The notes beneath the pieces are model-generated. The model saw only the letters and a list, made by a program, of their open reading frames with translations, searched no databases and had not been told where the DNA came from. From the NCBI RefSeq assembly GCF_003002065.1, contig NZ_PVZG01000024.1, positions 1 through 64,000 of the forward strand: a stretch of DNA of 64,000 bases, read 5' to 3'. This document shows, one piece after another, positions 23,579 to 32,575 of this stretch (positions are counted from its first letter, which is position 1; the number at the start of each line of letters is the position of its first letter). Origin of the DNA: Pseudosporangium ferrugineum. Its GTDB lineage: Bacteria > Actinomycetota > Actinomycetes > Mycobacteriales > Micromonosporaceae. The translations under genes were made by a program, and so were the position numbers.

Positions 23579-24128
23579 AACGGGCCGCGGTCGGAAGCGC
23601 CTGGTGGCCCGTCAGGCCGACGGACCGCCTAACTTAACGGTCCCAGGATAGGCCGTGACCCACGGCACGCCGACAGCGGGTGACGTGATTCCACCCACGG
23701 TGGCTACCAGCGGGCATGAATGCCTCTTAGCAGGCTCGAAACATATGGGACGCACCGTCGAAATTACCCACCGGCACGCTTCCGTACATGGCAAGTGGTG
23801 CGGTCACCCCGACGACGCGGCCCGGGCTCCGGTCCGGCGGCGCGCCCGGGCGCATCACTCACGAGCCACCGCCAGGGTTGAGGACGGACCTGGCGGTGAC
23901 CGCCGGGACGGGCGACCGTTCCGGTAGAGAGCCGCGGCGTGTGCCGGCCGGAGGTACGGCGGAGAACGCAGGCGTGACATGGGAGCGGGTCATCGCTGAG
24001 GACGGCGGTCTCCGAGCGTGCCCTTCGGTGGACCGGCCGGCCACGCCGCGGCTTCTCGTAACACCGTCCGGGGTGCCCTCCCCCGCGCGCACGGGCGACG
24101 TGCGGGCACGGGGAGGGCGGGCTGCCGG
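23579..24128. other. Gene-free stretch between rplM and the NnaR-like gene
   Basis: About 690 bp separate the divergent rplM and regulator starts. Small frames on both strands (for example 23655-23927 and 23788-24132) lack Shine-Dalgarno signals and read as low-complexity Arg/Gly/Pro. The visible structures are the rplM promoter and a hairpin just before the regulator start. The stretch 23640-23790 is less GC-rich than its surroundings, as expected for a promoter region. Confidence 0.6.
24075..24118 (+). promoter_or_regulatory. Leader hairpin overlapping the regulator's Shine-Dalgarno
   Basis: GCCCTCCCC (24075-24083) pairs perfectly with GGGGAGGGC (24110-24118), and an inner CGCAC/GTGCG stem continues the helix. 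The 3' arm contains the only good Shine-Dalgarno (GGGGAGGG), 10-11 nt before ATG 24129. The fold could therefore limit translation. This is inferred from base pairing only. Confidence 0.4.
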
Positions 24129-25277
24129 ATGACGACGGATCGGACCGGCGGGACGCGCAGGACGGTGATCACGGCATCGGCGCTGGCCGAACCCGCCTCC
24201 TCGTTGTCCGGCTACACGATCGGCGTCACCTCCGACCACCGCCGGGACGAGCTCGCCGCCCTGCTCGAGAGCCGGGGTGCCCGGGTCGTGCTCGCGCCCG
24301 CGCTGCGGATCGTGCCGATCGCCGACGACGCCGAGCTGCGCGCCGCCACCCGGGCCTGCCTGGAGTCCCCGCCGGACGTGGTGCTGGTCAACACCGGCAT
24401 CGGCATGCGGGGCTGGCTGGAGGCCGCCGAGGGGTGGGGCCTGGCCGAGCCGCTGCGGGCGGTGCTCTCCCGGGCGTACGTGGTGGCCCGCGGGCCCAAG
24501 GCACGGGCCGCGATCCGCTCCGCCGGGTTGCAGGACCAGTGGTCCCCCGAGGGCGAGAGCTACGAGGAGGTCGTCGACCACCTGGCCGAGCGCGGCGTCG
24601 CCGGCCTCACCGTCGCGATGCAGCTGCACGGGGAGAGCCAGCCGGAGTACACCGAGGCCCTCCAGGCGGCCGGCGCCCGGGTCGTCGAGGTGCCGGTGTA
24701 CCGCTGGGCGCCGCCGATCGACCCGGCACCCCTGCACCGGCTGGTCGATCTCGTCGCCGGCCGGCTGGTGGACGCGGTGACCTTCACGGCCGGGCCCGCG
24801 GTGACCGCGCTGCTGCGGGCCGCCGGTACGAACGTCGAACAGGTGCTCGAGGCGTTCCGCCGGGACGTGCTGGTGGTGTGCGTCGGCCCGGTCACCGCGG
24901 CTCCGCTGCGCCGGCACGGCGTACCGGTGGTGACGCCGGGCCGGGCGAGACCGGGCGCGCTGGTCCGCACGATCGTCGACGAGTTGCCGCAGCGGGCGCT
25001 GAGCATCGAGGTCGCGGGGCACGCGCTGACCCTGCGCGGGCACGCCGCGATCGTGGACGGCGAGCTGCGGCCGCTCGCCCCGGCGCCGATGGCGGTGCTG
25101 CGGGCGCTGGCGGCGACGCCGGGCCGGGTGCTCTCCCGGGCGGCGCTGCTGCGGACCCTGCCGCGCGGCGCGGACGAACACGCGGTGGAGATGGCCGTGG
25201 CGCGGCTGCGCGCCGGCCTCGGCGCACCGGGCGTGATCCAGACCGTCGTCAAACGCGGCTACCGCCTGCCGGCCTGA
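24129..25277 (+). CDS. HemD-like/winged-helix transcriptional regulator (NnaR type)
   Basis: A 382-residue two-domain protein. Residues 20-265 have the uroporphyrinogen-III synthase fold (YTIGVTSDHRRDELAALLES, CVGPVTAAPLRRHG). Residues about 290-380 form an OmpR/PhoB-type winged helix (PGRVLSRAALLRTLP, VEMAVARLRAGL, VKRGYRLPA). This fusion is known in Actinobacteria, and its best-studied member is NnaR, which governs nitrate/nitrite assimilation. It is probably a regulator rather than a heme-pathway enzyme. ATG 24129 was chosen; GTG 24165 is an alternative. A kinase with a nitrate/nitrite-type sensing domain lies just beyond, on the other strand. Confidence 0.82.
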   Translation: MTTDRTGGTRRTVITASALAEPASSLSGYTIGVTSDHRRDELAALLESRGARVVLAPALRIVPIADDAELRAATRACLESPPDVVLVNTGIGMRGWLEAAEGWGLAEPLRAVLSRAYVVARGPKARAAIRSAGLQDQWSPEGESYEEVVDHLAERGVAGLTVAMQLHGESQPEYTEALQAAGARVVEVPVYRWAPPIDPAPLHRLVDLVAGRLVDAVTFTAGPAVTALLRAAGTNVEQVLEAFRRDVLVVCVGPVTAAPLRRHGVPVVTPGRARPGALVRTIVDELPQRALSIEVAGHALTLRGHAAIVDGELRPLAPAPMAVLRALAATPGRVLSRAALLRTLPRGADEHAVEMAVARLRAGLGAPGVIQTVVKRGYRLPA

Positions 25278-25355
25278 CCCGAGCCGGTGCCGGACGCGTA
25301 CGGGCACGGCTGCGCCGGCGACCCGCGCGAGGCACGGGCCGCCGGCGATCGGCCG

Positions 25356-25976
25356 TTATCCGACCGGGGTCGGGAAGCCGCGCTCCTGCTCGGCCACCAG
25401 CGTGCGCATCGCGTGCTCCACGACGCCCACGAGCACCTGCTTGACCGAGTCCCGCTGCCGCGCGTCACACATGATCAGCGGCACGTGGGGCGCGATGGCC
25501 AGCGCCTCGCGGATCTCCTCCGGCTCGTACCGGGGGGCACCGTCGAAACAGTTGAGCGCCACCAGGTACGGCAGGTGACGGTTCTCGAAGTAGTCGAGCG
25601 GCGCGAAGGCATCGGAGATGCGCCGGGTGTCCACCAGCACGGCCGCGCCCACGGCACCCCTGATCAGCTCGTCCCACATGAACCAGAAACGCGTCTGGCC
25701 CGGTGTGCCGAACAGGTAGAGGATCAGGTCGTCGGCCATGGTGATACGGCCGAAGTCCATCGCCACCGTGGTCGTTTCCTTGCCGGGCACCTTGGAGGCA
25801 TCGTCGATGCCCTGGCCCGCCGAGGTCATGACGGCCTCGGTGGTCAGCGGCTCGATTTCGGAGACCGCACCGACCAGCGTCGTCTTGCCGACGCCGAAGC
25901 CACCGGCGACGACGATCTTCGCGGAGGTGATCTCCTTGGGTTGCGCCCCCGCCCGCTCAGAGCTTGCGAAGTCCAC
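25356..25976 (-). CDS. Conservon small GTPase (CvnD type)
   Basis: A 206-residue Ras-like GTP-binding protein. The P-loop is GGFGVGKTTLVGAV (about residues 25-38), the G3 motif FGTPGQTRFWFMWDEL keeps the TPGQ variant typical of conservon GTPases, and the G4 region reads ALNCFDG rather than NKxD. In Streptomyces such proteins form a membrane complex with the kinase, roadblock and DUF742 partners encoded just upstream. Its start lies 20 bp inside the DUF742 gene, implying coupling. It is the last gene of the operon. Confidence 0.92.
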   Translation of the reverse strand: MDFASSERAGAQPKEITSAKIVVAGGFGVGKTTLVGAVSEIEPLTTEAVMTSAGQGIDDASKVPGKETTTVAMDFGRITMADDLILYLFGTPGQTRFWFMWDELIRGAVGAAVLVDTRRISDAFAPLDYFENRHLPYLVALNCFDGAPRYEPEEIREALAIAPHVPLIMCDARQRDSVKQVLVGVVEHAMRTLVAEQERGFPTPVG

Positions 25977-26319
25977 TCAACACCCTTTCCAGCAGATCCA
26001 TCCGCTCCGTGAACCCTTCCTTGGGAGCGGCGCTGTGCAGCTCCAACATCCCGTCGGCGACCATGTCGGCGACGAGGACCCGGGCGACTCCCAGGGGGAG
26101 CCTGCTGTAGGCCGCGATCTCGGCCAACGACTGTGCCCGTGGCTCGCACAGCACGGCTATGCGGTACTTGTCGTGCCCGGCGAACCGGGCTTCCTGAACG
26201 GCGGCCTGGCTGGCTGTCAGCACCGCCTCGATGGGGATGTCCCGCCGCGGTTCCGTCCGGCCCCGGGTGACCGCGTACGGACGGACCAGATTGCCGCGGG
26301 GGTCGTACGGCTGTCCCAT
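25957..26319 (-). CDS. Conservon DUF742 protein (CvnC type)
   Basis: A 120-residue DUF742 protein. It contains RGNLVRPYAVTRGRTEP near the N-terminus and SLAEIAAYSRLPLGVARVLV, a helix-turn-helix-like pair, at about residues 66-85, and ends in ERVLSGLRKL. Family members act as the third component of conservons, between the roadblock protein and the GTPase. It overlaps the GTPase gene by 20 bp and follows the roadblock gene by 48 bp. Confidence 0.92.
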   Translation of the reverse strand: MGQPYDPRGNLVRPYAVTRGRTEPRRDIPIEAVLTASQAAVQEARFAGHDKYRIAVLCEPRAQSLAEIAAYSRLPLGVARVLVADMVADGMLELHSAAPKEGFTERMDLLERVLSGLRKL

Positions 26320-26367
26320 CGAGCGGTCACCTCCTTCCGGCTGTAGTCGGACGCGCTCGGGTTGGTG

Positions 26368-26781
26368 CTAGACCTGTCCGGCCACTGCCTCGCGCGGCGC
26401 CGGCACCAGGGCGGCACCGACCCGCTCGACGAGCAGGGCCATCTCGTAGCCGACCTGGCCGACGTCGCAGCTGCGCGCGGCCAGGACCGCCATGGACGAG
26501 CCGTCGCTGATGGACATCAGGAACAGGTAGCCGCTGTCCATCTCGATGATCGTCTGCTGCACGGCGCCGGCATTGAACATGCGGGACGCACCGTCGGTGA
26601 GGCTGACGACACCGGATGTGATAGCCGCGAGCTGGTCGGCGCGGTCCGCCGGCAGGTCCCGCGACGAGGCCAGCAGCAGCCCGTCGGCGGAGACCGCGAC
26701 CACGTGGGCGATACCGGCCACGCTGTCGGCGAAGTTGCTGAGCAGCCAGCCCATGTCCTGCATGGTGGGGGGCCTGGTCAC
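26368..26781 (-). CDS. Conservon roadblock/LC7 protein (CvnB type)
   Basis: A 137-residue roadblock/LC7 protein, with MGWLLSNFADSVAGIAHVVA at the start and SADGLLLASSRDLPADRADQ, the two-strand pattern of the fold. In bacteria these proteins act as regulators or exchange-type partners of Ras-like GTPases such as the one two genes downstream. The gene begins 2 bp after the kinase stop, so the operon order is kinase, roadblock, DUF742, GTPase. Confidence 0.92.
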   Translation of the reverse strand: MTRPPTMQDMGWLLSNFADSVAGIAHVVAVSADGLLLASSRDLPADRADQLAAITSGVVSLTDGASRMFNAGAVQQTIIEMDSGYLFLMSISDGSSMAVLAARSCDVGQVGYEMALLVERVGAALVPAPREAVAGQV

Positions 26782-26783
26782 TG

Positions 26784-29700
26784 TCAGTTCTCCTTCGGAG
26801 CAGGGGCGCCCTCGGCAGCTTCCTCACTGCCGGCCGTACGCCCTCGTTGCACACCCCGGTGGTACGCGGAGAGGAGGCCTCGTACCTCATCCGGGCTGCG
26901 CCGCATTTGATTTCGGGGACTGGTTTGCACCCCGCCCGGCACGAGCTGGGCCTGGGGTACCCGCTTGGGCAGTCCGGAGCGGGTGGTGTCGATGACGTTG
27001 GGTTCCGCCGCCGCCATCGCCCGCTGCCAGCCTTCGTCGGCGGCGGTACGCCAGGCGTCCTCGGCCGACCTGCGGGGCCGGGGCACGGACTGGCTGTTGT
27101 CCGGACCGGCCTCGGCCGACCGCGAACCATTCTGACGCGTGCTTTCGGAACGTGCCGCCGCCGGAGCCGGGGACACCGGGGCGGGAGGGGCCGGCGCCGC
27201 GGTCGTCGCCGCGGCAGCCGGGGCGGTCGGTGCCGAGGCCACAGCCGAGGAGACCGGCTGGTTCGGAGGTGGCGCGTAGCCCGCGGTCGGCATGCTCCAC
27301 TCCTCGGAAATCGGCCCGTCCTGGCCCTTGAACCAGCTCTGCTGCATCTGCAGGAAGATCGGCGCGGCTTCCGCCCGTTCGTCCTGGACCGCCGGAGCGG
27401 GTGGTGGCGGCGGGGGTGGCATCGCGGCGAGCGCGGCGCCCCACCCGTTCGCGTTCGGGCCGCCCGGGCGGTGCGGCGGGTTCCCGCCCTCGGCCGGGAA
27501 TCCCGCGGGCGGGTTCAGCGGCTGCGCGGCCGGCATCGCGGGCTGCATCGTCGGGTACGCCATCGTCGGCGAGCCGGCGGCCCCCGGGTCGTACGCGGAC
27601 GTCCGCGCCGGCGCGGGATCGGCCGGCGGCGCCACCCGGGTGGGCAGCTGCGGATGCTCGTCGGCACCGCGCTTGGGCAGCGCGGGCCGGTTCGGGGTCG
27701 GGAAGCCCTCGCCCGTGCCGGGACGCTGGGACGGCTGCACCGGCAGTTGCGGGTGCGACGGCATCGCCGGCTGGGCCGGGGGCGCGGAGACCGCCGGCAG
27801 GCTGCCGGAATTCGTCCGGGAATACCCGTCCTCGGACCGCAGCTGCCACGGCTCGGGTGCGATCGCCGGCAACGTGGCCGTCGCGGCGCTGCCCCGGCCG
27901 AACGGCATCGGGTCGTTCCAGCCGGGTGCGGCATCGAGCTGACGGTTGCCGCGCGACGGCGGGTCCAGCGGCCGGCTGTTCGGCAGCACCACGATGTTGT
28001 TCGGCAGGATGACCTGGGCGACCGTGCCGCCCTCGATGTTGGCGCGCAGCTCGACGCGGATGCCGTACCGGCTGGCGAGGCGGCTGACCACGGCCAGACC
28101 CATCAGGCGGAACGCCGCCACGTCGACGTCGGGCGTCTCGGCGAGGCGCCGGTTCAGGCTGTCCATCTGTTCCTCGGACATGCCCAGCCCGCGGTCCTCG
28201 ACCTGGATCACGACGTAGTCGCGGATGCGCCGGCCGTCGGCGACCACCACCGTGTTGGGCGGCGAGAAGCGGGTCGCGTTGTCGAGCAGCTCGGCGACGA
28301 GCCGCACGACGTCGTTGACCGCGATCGCGGCGATGGAGATGTCGGTGTCGACCGTGCCGAACTCGATGCGGTTGTAGAGCTCGACCTCGGACTGGGCGGC
28401 GCGCAGGGCGTCGACCACCAGGGCGTCCTCGCGGCGCGGCGCGCTGGAGTCGGCGCCGGCGAGGACCAGCAGGTTCTCGTCGTTGCGGCGCATCCGGGTG
28501 GCCAGGTGGTCCAGCTCGAAGAGCTGCGCGAGCCGCTTCGGGTCCTCCTCGCCGCGCTCGATCTGGTCGAGCTCGCCGATCATGCGGTCGACCAGGCTCT
28601 GCGAGCGGCGGGCCAGGTTGAGGAACATCGCCGAGACGCTGGTCCGGAGGGCGGCCTGCTCGGCGGCGACACGGACGGCCTCGCGGTGGACGACGTTGAA
28701 GGCCTGGGCCACCTGGCCGACCTCGTCGCGGTTGGTGAGCCGGATCGGGTCGCGCACCTGGCGGACGATGTCGTCGGCGCCGCCCTCACCGAGGTTGCGC
28801 ACGTCGCGCAGCCGGGCGACGGCGTCGGGCAGGTCGCGGTTGGCCACCGCGAGGGCGCCCTCCCGCAGCCGGCGCAGCGAGGAGTTGAGCGAGCGGGCCA
28901 GCATGACCGCCAGCAGCACCGCAATGATGAGGGTGATCAGCACCAGGCCGGCCTCGATGGCCGCCTGCCGGGTGACCGAGCCGCTCTCGTCCGCGGCCAG
29001 TTGCAGCGTCTCGGCCTCGAGCCGCTGCTCGGCCCAGCGCATGAGGTCGACCACGGAGCCCATCGACTGGGTGATGTCCGTCGCCGGCACGGCCGCGCCG
29101 CGGGTCAGCTCGGTCGCGGTCTGGTCGGCGAGGTTGACGGCGTCGCCGGTGACCGTGTTGTCCACCAGGGCCTGCTGGGCCGGCGTGGCGACCAGGGCGA
29201 AGCCTTCGAGGGCTTCCTGCTGGCTGGTCTGCGTGGCGGTGAAGACGGAGAGCTGCTCGTCGCTGACGTCACCGGCGACGCGCGCCGCGTACGCGACCGC
29301 CTCCTGCTCGCCGGTGCCGGCCTTGGCCCGGGCGAACGCCGAGACGGCGCGGAGGCTGTCGGCGACCCGGCCCTCGCCGGCGTACTGGCTGAGCACCTCG
29401 CCGTAGCCGACGAGGTCGGTGATCACGACGCCGTAGCGCAGCACGGCCTCGGAGACGGCGATCTCGTCCCGGTCGGTGATCTTCTTGCGGGTGGCGTCCA
29501 TGGTGCGCAGGTGGTCGTCGATCCGGACGAGCCGGGCGCCCACGGCGGGGGGCGGGTCGTCGATCTCGCGCCGGTCCGCGTTGTACCGCTGGACCTGGCG
29601 GTCGCTCTCCGCGATGACGGCGTTGTAACCGTCCGGCTTGGAGCCGGCGCTCGCGAGATACTCCGCCGCGGCCATCCGCTCCTTGTGGAGCGCGTGGGTG

Positions 29701-29999
29701 ACCTGGGAGATGTCCGCCGAGAGCCGGGTCAGATCCTCGACCTGACCCGCGTCGAGGGCACGGCCGCCGACGTCGATCAGGCGGACGGTGGCGAGCGCGA
29801 GGACCGCCACCAGCGGCACGAAGAGAATAAGGGCAAGCTTCGAGCGGATACGGGCATCGCGCAGCCGCGGAAGACGTCCGCGGCGCTCGCGGGTGCCGGA
29901 CCCGCCTTCCCGGCCGCCGTCGTCCTCCGTCTCCTCGGGAGGATTGCCGGCGGCACGCGCGGGGTAGGTCGAAGCCTGGGTCGAAGATCCGGTGCTCAC
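26784..29999 (-). CDS. Nitrate/nitrite-sensing-type histidine kinase of a conservon (CvnA type)
   Basis: A 1071-residue membrane kinase. After a short basic tail come TM1 (about 50-70, LALILFVPLVAVLALATVRL), an extracytoplasmic NIT-type helical domain (about 75-340) and TM2 (about 345-370). HAMP, a kinase core with DHLATRMRRNDENLLVL as H-box-like helix, and HATPase_c with LLDNATRFSPPNTVVV (about 565) and DRGLGMSEEQM follow. The last 420 residues are Pro/Ala-rich and disordered, with a conserved-looking end. GTG 29999 is preceded by GAGGAGAT. No response regulator is adjacent; conservons signal through their partner proteins. Confidence 0.88.
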   Translation of the reverse strand: MSTGSSTQASTYPARAAGNPPEETEDDGGREGGSGTRERRGRLPRLRDARIRSKLALILFVPLVAVLALATVRLIDVGGRALDAGQVEDLTRLSADISQVTHALHKERMAAAEYLASAGSKPDGYNAVIAESDRQVQRYNADRREIDDPPPAVGARLVRIDDHLRTMDATRKKITDRDEIAVSEAVLRYGVVITDLVGYGEVLSQYAGEGRVADSLRAVSAFARAKAGTGEQEAVAYAARVAGDVSDEQLSVFTATQTSQQEALEGFALVATPAQQALVDNTVTGDAVNLADQTATELTRGAAVPATDITQSMGSVVDLMRWAEQRLEAETLQLAADESGSVTRQAAIEAGLVLITLIIAVLLAVMLARSLNSSLRRLREGALAVANRDLPDAVARLRDVRNLGEGGADDIVRQVRDPIRLTNRDEVGQVAQAFNVVHREAVRVAAEQAALRTSVSAMFLNLARRSQSLVDRMIGELDQIERGEEDPKRLAQLFELDHLATRMRRNDENLLVLAGADSSAPRREDALVVDALRAAQSEVELYNRIEFGTVDTDISIAAIAVNDVVRLVAELLDNATRFSPPNTVVVADGRRIRDYVVIQVEDRGLGMSEEQMDSLNRRLAETPDVDVAAFRLMGLAVVSRLASRYGIRVELRANIEGGTVAQVILPNNIVVLPNSRPLDPPSRGNRQLDAAPGWNDPMPFGRGSAATATLPAIAPEPWQLRSEDGYSRTNSGSLPAVSAPPAQPAMPSHPQLPVQPSQRPGTGEGFPTPNRPALPKRGADEHPQLPTRVAPPADPAPARTSAYDPGAAGSPTMAYPTMQPAMPAAQPLNPPAGFPAEGGNPPHRPGGPNANGWGAALAAMPPPPPPPAPAVQDERAEAAPIFLQMQQSWFKGQDGPISEEWSMPTAGYAPPPNQPVSSAVASAPTAPAAAATTAAPAPPAPVSPAPAAARSESTRQNGSRSAEAGPDNSQSVPRPRRSAEDAWRTAADEGWQRAMAAAEPNVIDTTRSGLPKRVPQAQLVPGGVQTSPRNQMRRSPDEVRGLLSAYHRGVQRGRTAGSEEAAEGAPAPKEN

Positions 30000-30472
30000 G
30001 ACATCTCCTCGCTGATCATCCCCGCATCTTGTCGCCCGCCCGATTGCTGTCGCCCGGGCCCCGCCGATGGCTGCGGCAGGGCACACGCCACACGCGGCAC
30101 GGCCGCGATTTCATCAGAGTCGACAAGCGTTTGGGAAGCCCGAGACCTCCCGGAAACAGCGTTCACGCGTGCCCGACCATCACGCGAAGGGGTCGAGCGT
30201 CGACACTGCGTAGGCGTTGACGTGCTCGAATGTAACCGTAGCAACGTATTGTGTCGGCGCAGTGACACATGTCCATCAAGATTCCAACCACTATGTGGGA
30301 TATACGTCCCGCCCGCCATGCCCGGTGTGGCTTGACCAGCAACCTTCACGTTGGCAAGGTTTGGCGCGATTGGACGGACGGACTGTCCGTGTTCGCGCGG
30401 TCCACTCCGGACAACGTTGCGTTCTGCGGGACACTTCGCGTCCCGCCTCCGCCCCTCGAGGAGGCACCCCCA
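30000..30472. other. Divergent regulatory region between conservon and binding-protein gene
   Basis: A 473-bp stretch with no convincing gene. It includes an AT-richer segment (about 30225-30320), where promoters for both directions probably lie. A 6-bp inverted repeat with 5-nt spacer, acggac-ggact-gtccgt, sits at 30374-30390, about 80 bp upstream of the lipoprotein start. It is a candidate operator. Confidence 0.45.
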
Positions 30473-31633
30473 GTGAGGCTCCCCCGTCGTCTGACGGCGT
30501 CCGTCGCCGCATCGGCGCTCGTCGTGACCGCCCTTGCGGGCTGCGACTCGGACAGTGGCTCCGGCGACAAGACCGACATCGTGATCGGTGCCGATCTCGC
30601 CTCCGGGTCCGCGATGGACGCCGCGTACGCCCGCGCCCTGCAACTGCGGGTCGAGCAGGTCAACGCGTCCGGCGAACTCGGTAACTACAACCTCGTCCTG
30701 CGCATCCAGGACAACCGGTCCGACCCCACGTCGTCACTGCGCAACATCAGCACCCTCGCCGACGATCCGCAGATCGCCGCGATCATCTCCGGCGGCTGCA
30801 GCGAATGCGCGGTCGGCGCGGCCAAGACGATCAACGACAAGCGGGTGCCGACGATCGCACTCGCGCCCGCGGAAGAGGTCGCCAACCCGGTCGAGAGCCG
30901 CCGCTATCTGTTCAAGCTCGGCCCGAACGCGAGCGACAGCGCGGCCACCCTCGTCTCCGAACTGGTCCGCACCGGCACCAAGAAGGTCGCACTGCTCTAT
31001 TCCGACGACCTCTACGGCAAGGGCGGCCGCAGCCGCATGGTGACGCAGCTGGCCAACGCCGGCATCAAGGTGACCAACCAGCTGCCGGTCAAGCCGACCG
31101 CCACGGACGTCACCCAGACCGTCGGCACCCTGACCGACGCCGAGCCGGACGCCCTGGTCGTCTGGACCGGTCCGGACCAGGCCACGCTCGCCGCCTCCAG
31201 CGCGAAGGTGGCGAGGTTCGCGGGCCGGATCTACTTCGACGCCGCGGCGGCCGGCGACCTGTTCCTGCCGCAGGAGGCCGCGGCGGCCACGAACAACACG
31301 ACGATGGTGTTCACCCAGATCCTCGCGATCGACGACGTGGTCGCGACGACGCCGGCCAAGTCGGCCCGCAAGCAGTGGTTCCGGGACTACACCTCGCGCT
31401 ACGGCAGCTACTCGGGCGTCGCGTCGTTCGGCGCCGACGCGGTGAGCCTGATCGCCGACGCGGTGGCCCGGGTGGGCGGCGACCGCCGGCAGATCCGGGA
31501 CATCCTGGAGACGTCGCAGACCGACGGGCTGTCCGGACCGATCCGTCTGACCCCGGACAACCACTCGGGGCTCATGCCGCAGGCGCTGACCCTGCTGGTC
31601 GCGCGCAGCGGCCGGTGGCGGCTGCTGAGCTGA
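30473..31633 (+). CDS. ABC-type branched-chain amino acid-like substrate-binding lipoprotein
   Basis: A 386-residue exported binding protein. The N-terminus RLPRRLTASVAASALVV leads to the lipobox LAGC (cysteine about residue 23). The mature part has a type I periplasmic-binding fold (IVIGADLASGSAMDAAYARA, DDPQIAAIISGGCSECAVGA, VALLYSDDLYGKGG), as in LivJ/LivK-type or sensory receptors. GTG 30473 is preceded by GAGGAGG at 9 nt. No permease or ATPase gene of that class is nearby, and it diverges from the conservon. A ligand-presenting role for the kinase is possible but unproven. Confidence 0.85.
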   Translation: MRLPRRLTASVAASALVVTALAGCDSDSGSGDKTDIVIGADLASGSAMDAAYARALQLRVEQVNASGELGNYNLVLRIQDNRSDPTSSLRNISTLADDPQIAAIISGGCSECAVGAAKTINDKRVPTIALAPAEEVANPVESRRYLFKLGPNASDSAATLVSELVRTGTKKVALLYSDDLYGKGGRSRMVTQLANAGIKVTNQLPVKPTATDVTQTVGTLTDAEPDALVVWTGPDQATLAASSAKVARFAGRIYFDAAAAGDLFLPQEAAAATNNTTMVFTQILAIDDVVATTPAKSARKQWFRDYTSRYGSYSGVASFGADAVSLIADAVARVGGDRRQIRDILETSQTDGLSGPIRLTPDNHSGLMPQALTLLVARSGRWRLLS

Positions 31634-31647
31634 TCACCGCCGACGCG

Positions 31648-31683
31648 GGAAGGGCGCCGGTCCGCGAGGACCGGCACCCTTCC
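31648..31683. terminator. Bidirectional hairpin terminator
   Basis: gaagggcgccggtcc pairs with ggaccggcacccttc (one mismatch) around a GCGA tetraloop, between the convergent ends of the binding-protein gene (stop 31633) and the permease gene (stop 31691). No T-run follows in either direction. Confidence 0.6.
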
Positions 31684-31690
31684 TGTCGCC

Positions 31691-32515
31691 TCAGCGCACC
31701 GACGTCGTCGCCCGCACCCACGGCAGGGCGAGCACCTCGACGAGCACGAGCAGGTAATACAGCACGATGCTGACCAGCGCGAGCAGCGTGATGGCCGCGA
31801 ACGCGGTCGGGGTGTCACCCTGGCCGCTGGTCTGCACGATGATCATGCCCAGTCCGGTGTTGCCGTACTGCATCTCCCCGACCACCACGCCGATCACCGC
31901 GAGCGGCATCGCGACCTTGAGTCCGACGAAGATCTGCGGAAGGGCGGCGGGCAGCCGCACCCGCAGGAACGTCTGCGACCGCGACGCGTCCATCGACCGG
32001 GCCAGCTCCGCCAGGTCGGCGGGGGTGCTGGTCAGGCCGGTGGCGGTGGAGAGCACGATCGGGAAGAAGCAGACCATGAAGGCCATGGCCAGGATCGGTG
32101 TACGGCCGTAGCCGAACCAGATCAGCATCAGCGGAGCGAGCGCCACCTTCGGCACCGCGTTGAACGCCACCAGCAGCGGCGAGAACATCCGCTCGACCGG
32201 TCGCCACGCCGCGATCGCCACGCCGATCAGCACGCCGACGAGCAGCGACAGGGCGAAGCCCAGCACCGTCGACACGGTCGTGTGCCACGTCTCGGTCAGC
32301 AACAGCTCCCGGTAGCGGTCGAAGCCGTCGATGACCTCCGGCGGCGCGGGCAGCACCACCAGATTGATCGAGAAGACGACGGTGACCAGCCACCAGACCG
32401 CGATCGCGACGGCCAGGCCGAAGACCGGCCAGATCAGGGCCGACAGCGTACGGCGGGGAGCCGGCCCCGCGCCCGACGCTGCCGCCGGGGCGGAGGCGGT
32501 CGCCAGATCAGTCAT
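31691..32515 (-). CDS. ABC transporter permease (SsuC/ThiX/TauC type)
   Basis: A 274-residue BPD_transp_1 permease with about six helices. The first is at LIWPVFGLAVAIAVWWLVTV. The cytoplasmic coupling loop ARSMDASRSQTFLRVRLP holds the EAA-like contact with the ATPase (about residues 175-192). A short Ala/Pro-rich leader precedes the first helix. It belongs with the upstream NMT1-type binding protein and the divergent ATPase at 33853. Family members import sulfonates, thiamine precursors or nitrogen heterocycles; the substrate here is unknown. Confidence 0.87.
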   Translation of the reverse strand: MTDLATASAPAAASGAGPAPRRTLSALIWPVFGLAVAIAVWWLVTVVFSINLVVLPAPPEVIDGFDRYRELLLTETWHTTVSTVLGFALSLLVGVLIGVAIAAWRPVERMFSPLLVAFNAVPKVALAPLMLIWFGYGRTPILAMAFMVCFFPIVLSTATGLTSTPADLAELARSMDASRSQTFLRVRLPAALPQIFVGLKVAMPLAVIGVVVGEMQYGNTGLGMIIVQTSGQGDTPTAFAAITLLALVSIVLYYLLVLVEVLALPWVRATTSVR

Positions 32516-32531
32516 GTCTCATCCCCTCCGC

Positions 32532-32568
32532 CGCGTCGCGGGGCACCGGACGGGCGCCCCGCGACGCG
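32532..32568 (-). other. Intercistronic hairpin between binding-protein and permease genes
   Basis: A perfect 13-bp stem, cgcgtcgcggggc with gccccgcgacgcg, around an 11-nt loop, just after the binding-protein stop. Such structures often stabilise the 3' end of the abundant binding-protein message, or partly terminate. Confidence 0.55.
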
Positions 32569-32575
32569 GACCGGA

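Noticed and set aside
23655..24132. Two small overlapping frames in the rplM-regulator gap
   Set aside because: No start signals or recognisable domains, and composition like non-coding high-GC sequence.
26847..30335. A long open frame (about 1160 codons) opposite the conservon kinase
   Set aside because: Its composition is a mirror of the kinase codons, it has no motif or start signal, and the kinase on the other strand is clearly real.
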